Assembly: GCA_007131525.1 (NCBI GenBank)
Contig: SLQK01000260.1
Span: 1-10,878 of the forward strand
DNA: 10,878 nt
Direction: 5' to 3'
From: Nitriliruptoraceae bacterium
GTDB lineage: Bacteria; Actinomycetota; Nitriliruptoria; Nitriliruptorales; Nitriliruptoraceae
Every line of letters begins with the position of its first letter. Position 1 is the first letter of the stretch. A program made the position numbers and the translations under genes. The notes below the pieces were generated by a model. That model was not told the DNA's origin. It made no database searches and saw only the letters and a list, made by a program, of their open reading frames with translations. Positions 6,004 through 10,878 of this stretch are shown in pieces.

Positions 6004-6033
6004 AGGCTACGGCGCGGCGCCGCGTCCCGTCAT
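6004..6033 (-). promoter_or_regulatory. Candidate internal promoter before hisB-hisH
   Basis: TAGCCT (6004-6009) as -10 and ATGACG (6028-6033; four of six matches to TTGACA) as -35, with an 18-bp spacer, on the minus strand. It lies 34 bases from the hisB start, within the only sizeable gap of the hisD-hisC-hisB-hisH run. Confidence 0.4.
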
Positions 6034-6041
6034 CTCCGCCC

Positions 6042-6083
6042 CCGGCGGTCGGTGGTCGGCGGCCGGCGGTCGGTGGTCGGCGG
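6042..6083. repeat. Exact 21-bp tandem duplication between hisC and hisB
   Basis: Bases 6042-6062 and 6063-6083 are identical, rich in CGG and GGTCGG words, with a decayed third partial copy running to about 6094. The block lies just downstream of the hisC stop (6096-6098) and upstream of the candidate hisB promoter. No hairpin typical of a terminator is evident. Confidence 0.85.
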
Positions 6084-6095
6084 CTGGCGGCTGGT

Positions 6096-7226
6096 TCAGG
6101 CGAGCGCCCGCTCCAGCGCGGCCAGGAAGGCGTCGTTCTCGGCCTCGGTCCCGATCGTCACCCGGACACACCCCTCGAGCCGGGGCTGGCGCGAGAAGTC
6201 CCGGACGAGCACACCCTGGGCGAGCAGTCGGTCGAACAGGTCCTCGACGCCGGTCCGGATCAGCACGAAGTTCGCCGCCGAGGGGAACACCTCGACGTCC
6301 TCGCGGGGCGACACCGCGGCCGCGACCCGCTCGCGCTCGCTCGCGATCCGGCGCCGGTGCTCGAGGAAGCTCGCCTCCTGCTCCAAGGCGACCAGGCCGG
6401 CGACCTGCTTGACGGCATCGAGGTGGTAGGGCAGCCGGACCTTCTGGACGTCGTCGACCACCCAGGTCGGGCCCAGCAGGTAGCCCAGCCGCAGCCCCGC
6501 CAGGCGGAAGGCCTTCGACAGGGTGCGGACGATCACGAGCCGGGGCAGCTCGTCGAGCAGCGGCAGGGCGGCGAGGTGGTCGTCGGCGAACTCGATGTAG
6601 GCCTCGTCCACCACCACCAACGCCCGCGAGCCGTCGTGCAGGGCCCGGATGGTCTCGTGGCTGACGGGCGTGCCGACCGGGTTGTTGGGCGTGGGCAGCA
6701 GGATCAGGTCGGGATCGTGGGTGGCGACGGCCTCGGCGGCGACCGCCGGGGTCAGCTGGAAGCCCACGTCGAGGTCGACCTCACGCATCGGGGTGAGCGA
6801 GGTTCGGCACAGCTCGGGGTACATCGAGTAGCCGGGGCGGACCCCGAGCGCGAGCCGGTCCGGGCCGCCGTAGGCCTGGAGGAGCTGCTGGAGGATCTCG
6901 TTGGAGCCGTTGGCGGCCCACACCCGCTCCGTCGGCAGGCCGAGGCGGTGGCCGAGCGCGCGGCGCAGCTCCCGCACGCCACGATCCGGGTAGCGGTTCA
7001 GCTCCAGGCCCTGGATGCGCCGGCCGACCTCGGCGAGGTAGCCGGGTGGGGGCGGCTCGGCGGTCTCGTTGGTGTTGAGCCGGACGGCGACGTCCAACTG
7101 CGGCGCGCCGTAGGGCTCCACCTCGGCGAGATCGGGACGGACCGGCACCCGTTCCGGGCCGCCCGGGCGGGTGCGGCCGCTGGGCCCGTCACCGAGGCTG
7201 CCGCCGCTCGGGTCGGCCGCGCTCAC
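6096..7226 (-). CDS. hisC: Histidinol-phosphate aminotransferase HisC
   Basis: HisC is a PLP-dependent class I/II aminotransferase that moves an amino group from glutamate to imidazole acetol phosphate. The 376-residue product has RLNTNET near residue 50, NRYPDRG, NGSNEILQ, the cofactor-binding PNNPVGT (Asn182), VVVDEAY (Asp207, Tyr210), the PLP Schiff-base Lys238 in RTLSKAFRLAGLRLGY, and VRVTIGT (Arg355) for the substrate phosphate/carboxylate. The GTG at 7226 overlaps the hisD stop (GTGA), implying coupled translation. It gives a Gly/Pro/Ser-rich lead of about 25 residues before RPDLAEVEPYG, where homologues usually begin. The in-frame codons further upstream are antisense-like shadow of hisD. 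A shorter start within the lead cannot be excluded. Confidence 0.96.
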   Translation of the reverse strand: MSAADPSGGSLGDGPSGRTRPGGPERVPVRPDLAEVEPYGAPQLDVAVRLNTNETAEPPPPGYLAEVGRRIQGLELNRYPDRGVRELRRALGHRLGLPTERVWAANGSNEILQQLLQAYGGPDRLALGVRPGYSMYPELCRTSLTPMREVDLDVGFQLTPAVAAEAVATHDPDLILLPTPNNPVGTPVSHETIRALHDGSRALVVVDEAYIEFADDHLAALPLLDELPRLVIVRTLSKAFRLAGLRLGYLLGPTWVVDDVQKVRLPYHLDAVKQVAGLVALEQEASFLEHRRRIASERERVAAAVSPREDVEVFPSAANFVLIRTGVEDLFDRLLAQGVLVRDFSRQPRLEGCVRVTIGTEAENDAFLAALERALA

Positions 7227-8542
7227 GCCTCGGTCTCGAATCGGACCTCGACGGCGGCGCGGTGGGCGGGCAGGTCCTCCGCGTCGGCGAAGCGGCACAC
7301 GTCGTCGGCGATGCCCTGCAGGCCGTCCTCGTCGACCTCGAGGAAGTTCACGGCCACGAGGAACGACGAGGTGGTCAGGCCGCCGTTGAACCGGGCGGTC
7401 CCCGAGGTCGGCAGCGTGTGGTTCGGTCCCGCGGCGTAGTCCCCGAGGCTGACCGGGGTCAGCGCGCCGATGAAGGTCGTGCCGGCGTAGCGGATCGCCT
7501 CGGCGACCTTGCGAGCGTGCTCGGTCTGGACCTCGAGGTGCTCGGCACCGAAGGCCTCGGCCACGTCGATCGCGTGGTCGATGTCGTCGACCAGGGCGAC
7601 GGTGCCCTGTTGCTCCAGCGCCGTGGTGATGCGCTGGACGTGCTTGGTCCGGGTGAGCTGGTCCTCGATCGCGGCCTCGACGGGGGCGATGAGCTCCTCG
7701 TTCGGGGTGATGAGCAGCGCCGTCACGAGCTCGTCGTGCTCGGCCTGGCCGATCAGGTCGGCGGCGAGGTGGCGGGGATCCGCGGTGTGGTCGGCGACGA
7801 TCGCGACCTCGGTCGGTCCGGCGTAGCCCTCGGTGCCGATCCGGCCCTCGGCGACCAGCTGCTGCTTGGCCAGGGCGACGTAGAGGTTGCCGGGCCCGAC
7901 CACCTTGTCGCAGACCGGGACCGACTCGGTGCCGTAGGCCACGGCGGCGATCGCCTGGGCGCCGCCGACCGCGACGACCTTGTCGACCTCGAGCAGCTTG
8001 GCCGTGGCCAGGATGGTCGCGTCGGGCCAGCCGGTGCGGTTGCCGTCGGCGTCGGTGCCCGTCGGCGGCGTGCACAGCACGATCTCCTCGACGCCGGCGA
8101 TCTGGGCCGGGACCGCGGTCATGATCGCGCTGGAGGGCAGGGGGCAGAGCCCGCCGGGGACGTAGACCGCGACCCGCTGGATCGGGTTGAACCACACCCC
8201 CATCCGCATCCCGTCGCGCTCGTCCTCCCAGGACTCGGGCTTCGCGCGCTCGTGGAACCAGCGGACCCGCTCGATGCTGCGTTCCAGGCTCGCGCGCAGG
8301 TGGGGATCGAGGTCGTCCACCGCCGCCTGCAGCACCTCCTCGGGCACGACGATGTCGTCGAGCTCGACGTGGTCGAACCGTGCCGTGAGCTCACGGAGCG
8401 CGTCGTCGCCGCGGTCGCGGACCGCGGCCAGCGTCGCCTCCACACCGTCACGGGCGGCGGCCAGGTCCACCCGCGGGCGCGGGAGGCGGTCGCGCACGTC
8501 GCTGTGGTCACCCCGCAGGTCGAGGACGGTGAGACGGGACAC
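7223..8542 (-). CDS. hisD: Histidinol dehydrogenase HisD
   Basis: HisD carries out the last two NAD-dependent oxidations, L-histidinol to L-histidine, as a zinc enzyme. The 439-residue length is typical. The GTG at 8542 has GGAGG with good spacing. Seen in order: YVPGG (127-131), GGAQAIAA, GPGNLYV, the zinc ligand pair Gln266/His269 in GQAEHD, catalytic Glu334/His335 in GAEHLE, Asp368 in GDYAAGPNHTLPTSG and His427 in DLPAHR. All four zinc ligands and both catalytic residues are therefore present. Small departures from the common pattern are YVPGG followed by LCPLPSS, and EGYAGPTE where AGPSE is usual. These suggest a divergent but functional member. It is the first gene of the his run, behind a 248-bp regulatory gap, and overlaps hisC by four bases. 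Confidence 0.97.
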   Translation of the reverse strand: MSRLTVLDLRGDHSDVRDRLPRPRVDLAAARDGVEATLAAVRDRGDDALRELTARFDHVELDDIVVPEEVLQAAVDDLDPHLRASLERSIERVRWFHERAKPESWEDERDGMRMGVWFNPIQRVAVYVPGGLCPLPSSAIMTAVPAQIAGVEEIVLCTPPTGTDADGNRTGWPDATILATAKLLEVDKVVAVGGAQAIAAVAYGTESVPVCDKVVGPGNLYVALAKQQLVAEGRIGTEGYAGPTEVAIVADHTADPRHLAADLIGQAEHDELVTALLITPNEELIAPVEAAIEDQLTRTKHVQRITTALEQQGTVALVDDIDHAIDVAEAFGAEHLEVQTEHARKVAEAIRYAGTTFIGALTPVSLGDYAAGPNHTLPTSGTARFNGGLTTSSFLVAVNFLEVDEDGLQGIADDVCRFADAEDLPAHRAAVEVRFETEA

Positions 8543-8548
8543 GGTGCA

Positions 8549-8553
8549 CCTCC
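8549..8553 (-). promoter_or_regulatory. Shine-Dalgarno site of hisD
   Basis: GGAGG on the minus strand, six bases before the GTG at 8542. It is the strongest ribosome site in the window and decides the hisD start. Confidence 0.8.
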
Positions 8554-8566
8554 AGGTCGTGGTGCG

Positions 8567-8572
8567 AGGGTA
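8567..8572 (-). promoter_or_regulatory. Candidate -10 box of the hisD promoter
   Basis: TACCCT on the minus strand fits TANNNT and lies 24 bases before the start, leaving a short leader that contains the GGAGG site. The region about 17 bp upstream shows no good TTGACA match but overlaps a dyad at 8577-8596. No His-codon leader peptide, T-box or riboswitch was recognised upstream of hisD. Confidence 0.4.
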
Positions 8573-8576
8573 CCGG

Positions 8577-8596
8577 CGGTGACCTTCTCCTCACCG
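8577..8596. promoter_or_regulatory. Dyad in the hisD promoter region
   Basis: CGGTGA (8577-8582) and TCACCG (8591-8596) form a perfect 6-bp inverted repeat with an 8-bp centre. It covers the -35 side of the candidate hisD promoter and is therefore a possible operator. The spacing suits a dimeric repressor. Confidence 0.35.
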
Positions 8597-8617
8597 GTGG
8601 GGGCCGGTCGGCGGTGT

Positions 8618-8707
8618 GGGGTGGGATGGCGGTCAGCGGTGACCGCTCCGCCGCCCCGCGGCCGCCAGGTGGTCGGCGCGGGGTGGGATACCGGTCAGCA
8701 GCGTCCG
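8618..8707. repeat. Two degenerate copies of a G-rich repeat 62 bp apart
   Basis: The word GGGGTGGGAT followed by two variable bases and CGGTCAGC occurs at 8618 and again at 8680, with further loose similarity on both sides. An inverted copy of the first part (ATCCCACCCC) lies at 8710-8719. The CGGTCAGC word also occurs in the pyrD-pyrF repeat block near 9545 and 9647. Confidence 0.6.
8629..8646. promoter_or_regulatory. Perfect dyad GCGGTCA-N4-TGACCGC
   Basis: Seven-base arms (8629-8635 and 8640-8646) flank GCGG. It lies about 90-100 bp upstream of hisD in the hisD-pyrF gap. It could be an operator or an RNA hairpin in the tail of the pyr transcript. One arm is part of the G-rich repeat at 8618. 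Confidence 0.35.
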
Positions 8708-8720
8708 GGATCCCACCCCG
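8679..8720 (-). terminator. Long hairpin downstream of pyrF
   Basis: CGGGGTGGGAT (8679-8689) pairs perfectly with ATCCCACCCCG (8710-8720). After one mismatch, CCGG (8691-8694) pairs with CCGG (8705-8708), leaving a 10-base loop. This is the strongest stem in the window. It lies about 70 bases after the pyrF stop and ahead of hisD. There is no U-run, so termination would have to be of the tail-less type. Confidence 0.4.
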
Positions 8721-8770
8721 GAGCCGCACGGGTGGACGGCAGCTCACCGCACGCCGGTTCAGCCGATGCC

Positions 8771-8790
8771 CGTGCGGACGGTCCGCGACG
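8771..8790 (-). terminator. Short hairpin directly after the pyrF stop
   Basis: The palindromic GCGGACGGTCCGC (8774-8786) with three further outer pairs (8771-8773 with 8788-8790, one bulged base) begins immediately after the pyrF stop. There is no following U-run. It is a possible intrinsic terminator or 3'-end stabilising stem. Confidence 0.35.
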
Positions 8791-9486
8791 TCAGGCGATC
8801 GAGGCGGCGATGGCCTCGGCGGCGGCGACCGGGTCCTCGGCGCGGGTGATGGGCCGGCCGATCACCAGCAGGTCGGCGCCGTCGGCGATCGCCGCGGCCG
8901 GCGTCGCCGCCCGCGCGTGATCGTCGGTGCCGGCACCGGCGGGGCGGACCCCTGGCGTCACCAACCGCACCGACGGACCGACGGCCTCCCGCACCGCGGC
9001 GAGGTCCCGGGGGGCGCACACCAGCCCGGGTGCACCCGCGGCCGTGGCGAGCCGGGCCAGCCGCGGGACCTGAGAGGCCGCCGGCTCGCTGCCCATCGCC
9101 GCCAGCTCGGCGTCGGAGGTCGAGGTCAGCACCGTGACCGCGAGCACCTCGCCGTGCCCACCCAGCCCACGCACGGCTGCCGCCACCATCTCCGCGCCCC
9201 CGCCGGCGTGCACCGTCACCAGCCCAACACCGAGGTCCGCGATCCGGGTCGCAGCCCGCTCCACCGTGGTCGGGATGTCGTGCAGCTTGACGTCGAGGAA
9301 GACCGGACCGTGCGCCCGGATCGCCTGGACCGCCTCGGGTCCGTGGGCGGCGAACAGCTCCAGGCCCACCTTGAACCAGCCGACCGAGCCGACGAGGCGA
9401 CTCGCGAGGGACGCCGCCTCCTCGAGGGTCGGGACGTCGAGGGCGACGATCAGCCGCTCGTGTGGGGACAGGGCCGAGGTCAGCAT
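8791..9486 (-). CDS. pyrF: Orotidine 5'-phosphate decarboxylase PyrF
   Basis: PyrF decarboxylates OMP to UMP, the last step of pyrimidine synthesis. The 231-residue (beta/alpha)8 barrel shows ALDV (Asp17), FKVGLEL (Lys39), and the catalytic array FLDVKLHDIP with Asp65, Lys67 and Asp70. TVHAGGG, TPGVRP (Arg181) and VIGRPIT at the phosphate site follow. This is the short, E. coli-like group, not the larger actinobacterial form that carries a different catalytic motif. The ATG at 9486 is preceded only by a weak GGA, so the start is likely but not decided by the ribosome site. It is separated from pyrD by 163 bp, most of which is a tandem repeat. It is probably the last gene of a pyr operon. Confidence 0.97.
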   Translation of the reverse strand: MLTSALSPHERLIVALDVPTLEEAASLASRLVGSVGWFKVGLELFAAHGPEAVQAIRAHGPVFLDVKLHDIPTTVERAATRIADLGVGLVTVHAGGGAEMVAAAVRGLGGHGEVLAVTVLTSTSDAELAAMGSEPAASQVPRLARLATAAGAPGLVCAPRDLAAVREAVGPSVRLVTPGVRPAGAGTDDHARAATPAAAIADGADLLVIGRPITRAEDPVAAAEAIAASIA

Positions 9487-9547
9487 CGGGGTTCCAGCTC
9501 GGGGCGGCGGCGGTTGCGGAGGGTGCTCGGTCGAGGTCGGATCGCGG

Positions 9548-9683
9548 TCAGCGGGGTGTGGTCGGGGCGGGCAGGTCGCGCTCAGCGGGGTGTGGTCGCG
9601 CCGATCAGGTCACGCTCAGCGGGGTGTGGTCGGGGCGGGCAGGTCGCGGTCAGCGGGGTGTGGTCGCGCCGATCAGGTCACGC
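9548..9683. repeat. Four 34-bp tandem units in an alternating pattern across the pyrD 3' end
   Basis: Units start at 9548, 9582, 9616 and 9650. Units 1 and 3 are one type, units 2 and 4 another. The two types differ at five inner positions, always a G in the first type, so the true higher-order period is 68 bp. Unit 4 contains the last codons and TGA of pyrD; unit 2 is an exact extra copy of that gene end. All units begin with TCAGCGGGGTGTGGTCG. There are no spacers, so this is not a CRISPR. Confidence 0.9.
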
Positions 9684-10657
9684 ACCCGGGCGATGCCGCG
9701 GTCCGCGCACCACCGCGCCAGCCCGTCGACGACCCGCGGGGCCACGAAGGGGTCGACGAAGGTGGCGGTGCCGATCGACACGGCGCTCGCCCCCGCCCGC
9801 AGGAACTGCACGACGTCGGTCACCGTGCGGGCTCCCCCGCACCCGAGGATCGGGACCTCGGGCAGCGCGCTGTGGACCTGGTGGACGTTGCGGACGGCGA
9901 CGGGCCGGATGGCGGGCCCGGACAGGCCCCCGTAGGTGTTGGCGAGTTCAGGCAGGCCGGTGTCGGGGTCGATGGCCATGCCGAGCAGGGTGTTGATGAG
10001 CGTGAGCCCGTCAGCCCCGGCGCTGACCACCGCCCGGGCGACCGCGACGATGTCGGTGACGTCGGAGGTGAGCTTGGCCAGCACCGGTATCCGGGCCTCC
10101 TGCGCCACGGCACGGATCACCTCCGCGCTGTCGGGTGGCGAGCAGGCGAAGACCAGGCCCCGATCCTCGACGTTGGGGCAGGACAGGTTCACCTCCAGCG
10201 CCACGATCGTGTCGCCACCGGCCCGGGTCAGCTCCCGGGCGACCTGACGGAACTCCTCGGGTGACATGCCGGCGATCGAGGCGATGACCCGTGCCCCGCG
10301 CTCGCGCAGCCAGGGCAGGTCCTTCGCGATCCACGCCTCCACCCCTGGGTTCTGCAGCCCGATCGCGTTGAGCATCCCCGAGGGGGTCTCCGCCATCCGC
10401 GGCGTGGGCAGTCCCTGACGGGGCTCCGCGGTGATCGACTTCACCACGATCGCACCGAGGTCGGCCACGTCGTGGAAGCGGTCGATCTCCGCGCCCGAGG
10501 CGAAGCAGCCCGACGCCGAGGTGATCGGGTTGGGGAGGTCGATCCCGGCGAGTCGGACCGACAGATCGACCTCGGCCCGCCCGGTCGTCCCACCCGTCGA
10601 GGTGACGCGGGCGGCCGGCTCGGCGCCTGCCGTGACCGTGCGAATCCTCTCGCTCAT
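9650..10657 (-). CDS. pyrD: Dihydroorotate dehydrogenase, class 1B catalytic subunit PyrD
   Basis: This flavoenzyme oxidises dihydroorotate to orotate. The 335 residues show the class 1 barrel: ITSASGCF, VVKSIT (Lys73), NAIGLQNPG, VNLSCPNV with the catalytic-base Cys160, VLAKLTSDV (Lys195), INTLLG (Asn222), GGLSG, and the FMN-phosphate motifs GCGGA and SIGTA. The cysteine base marks class 1 rather than the membrane class 2 with a serine. The 1B type normally works with an iron-sulfur/FAD partner, PyrK. The ATG at 10657 overlaps the upstream stop (ATGA) and has AGGGGGA just upstream. No other ATG or GTG was found in the first ~30 residues, so an N-terminal tail of about 28 residues over the usual ~305 looks real. 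The last ten codons lie in the 34-bp repeat. pyrF follows. Confidence 0.96.
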   Translation of the reverse strand: MSERIRTVTAGAEPAARVTSTGGTTGRAEVDLSVRLAGIDLPNPITSASGCFASGAEIDRFHDVADLGAIVVKSITAEPRQGLPTPRMAETPSGMLNAIGLQNPGVEAWIAKDLPWLRERGARVIASIAGMSPEEFRQVARELTRAGGDTIVALEVNLSCPNVEDRGLVFACSPPDSAEVIRAVAQEARIPVLAKLTSDVTDIVAVARAVVSAGADGLTLINTLLGMAIDPDTGLPELANTYGGLSGPAIRPVAVRNVHQVHSALPEVPILGCGGARTVTDVVQFLRAGASAVSIGTATFVDPFVAPRVVDGLARWCADRGIARVRDLIGATTPR

Positions 10658-10878
10658 GGCGTCCCCCTGTCCGCGTCCTCGGTCGGTGGCGTCGTCGCCT
10701 CGTCCTCGGTGTCGAACCGCAGCGGATCGGGTGCGCTCGTCTCCGAGCGATCCGGGGACGTGCCGGTTGATGCCGGCGTGCTGGCCGGTCGCTCGACCGC
10801 GAGCGGCACGGGGTCGACCGGTGGAGGCTCGGGTGCGCTGTCGCTCGGGGTGGTGGGGGCTCCGGCAGCGCTGGACGC
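10654..10878 (-). CDS. Disordered C-terminal tail of the gene upstream of pyrD (partial)
   Basis: On the minus strand a frame is open from the right edge to a TGA at 10656-10654, which overlaps the pyrD ATG as ATGA. The visible ~74 residues are rich in Pro, Ser, Thr, Ala, Asp and Glu, contain no Cys or Met, and show no domain; the last residues are acidic and end in Asp-Arg-Gly-Thr-Pro. The ATGA junction and codon use typical of the neighbours support a real gene. The operon position makes PyrK or another pyr enzyme with an added tail the natural guess, but nothing in the visible part confirms this. Confidence 0.55.
   Translation of the reverse strand, partial: ASSAAGAPTTPSDSAPEPPPVDPVPLAVERPASTPASTGTSPDRSETSAPDPLRFDTEDEATTPPTEDADRGTP
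10662..10668 (-). promoter_or_regulatory. Shine-Dalgarno site of pyrD
   Basis: AGGGGGA on the minus strand, four bases before the ATG at 10657 and inside the 3' end of the overlapping upstream gene. It supports the long PyrD start. Confidence 0.55.

Noticed and set aside
5460..7439. Long plus-strand open frame (about 659 codons) over hisB-hisC
   Set aside because: It is an antisense frame of HisB and HisC produced by high GC at third positions; the minus-strand products have complete catalytic motifs, while this one has none.
7227..8195. HisC as a 699-residue fusion with an extra N-terminal domain
   Set aside because: The extra part is Arg/Gly-rich shadow of hisD. The GTG at 7226 with GTGA overlap gives a normal-length HisC.
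8543..8790. Histidine leader peptide or T-box before hisD
   Set aside because: Only an isolated pair of possible His codons is seen, and no T-box-like or attenuator pairing could be recognised.
7262..8920. Long plus-strand open frame over hisD and the adjacent gap
   Set aside because: Antisense shadow of hisD; Gly/Asp/Val/Arg-rich without domains, no ribosome site and no conserved motif.
9548..9683. CRISPR-like array of 34-bp repeats
   Set aside because: The units abut with no unique spacers, alternate in type, and include the end of a coding gene; no cas genes are near.
8614..10264. Plus-strand open frames across pyrF, the repeat block and pyrD
   Set aside because: They cross two well-supported minus-strand enzymes, and their RGGQ/GCGRGG-like repeats are just translated 34-bp units.

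Overview
The window is very GC-rich, with G or C at nearly every third codon position, frequent GTG starts and 4-bp ATGA/GTGA gene junctions. It carries a hisD-hisC-hisB-hisH-hisA-hisF set and -10-like boxes of the form TASSCT. This points to a high-GC actinobacterium (Actinomycetota). The exact class cannot be read from the sequence. No tRNA, rRNA, CRISPR array, transposase or phage gene was seen.

Layout. (1) Bases 1-1831, plus strand: three tightly packed genes of unknown role. They are the C-terminal part of an Ala/Pro/Asp-rich low-complexity protein with four copies of an HWQ[QR]PW motif, a small proline-rich DUF4190-like membrane protein, and a small protein with two zinc-ribbon-like modules. 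(2) Bases 1870-3491, minus strand: hisF and hisA, joined by an ATGA overlap and converging on block 1. (3) Bases 3642-4733, plus strand: a lone MalK/UgpC-type ABC ATPase with a degenerate signature motif and no switch histidine. It sits in reverse orientation between hisA and hisH. (4) Bases 4744-8542, minus strand: hisD, hisC, hisB and hisH. hisD/hisC and hisB/hisH are joined by GTGA overlaps; hisC and hisB are separated by a 126-bp gap with a tandem repeat and a candidate promoter. (5) Bases 8543-8790: a 248-bp gap with candidate terminators, dyads and a candidate hisD promoter. (6) Bases 8791-10878, minus strand: pyrF, pyrD (class 1B) and the C-terminal tail of an upstream gene that overlaps pyrD by ATGA.

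Together the his genes cover the middle and end of histidine biosynthesis: ProFAR isomerisation (HisA), imidazole-glycerol-phosphate synthesis (HisF with HisH), dehydration (HisB), transamination (HisC) and the final oxidation (HisD). hisG, hisE, hisI and the phosphatase are not in the window. PyrD and PyrF are the fourth and sixth steps of UMP synthesis.

The strongest unexplained signals are: the HWQ[QR]PW repeat protein and its two small partners; the atypical ABC ATPase splitting the his locus; and a set of short exact tandem duplications at gene edges. The clearest duplication is an alternating 34-bp repeat that includes the last codons and stop of pyrD.
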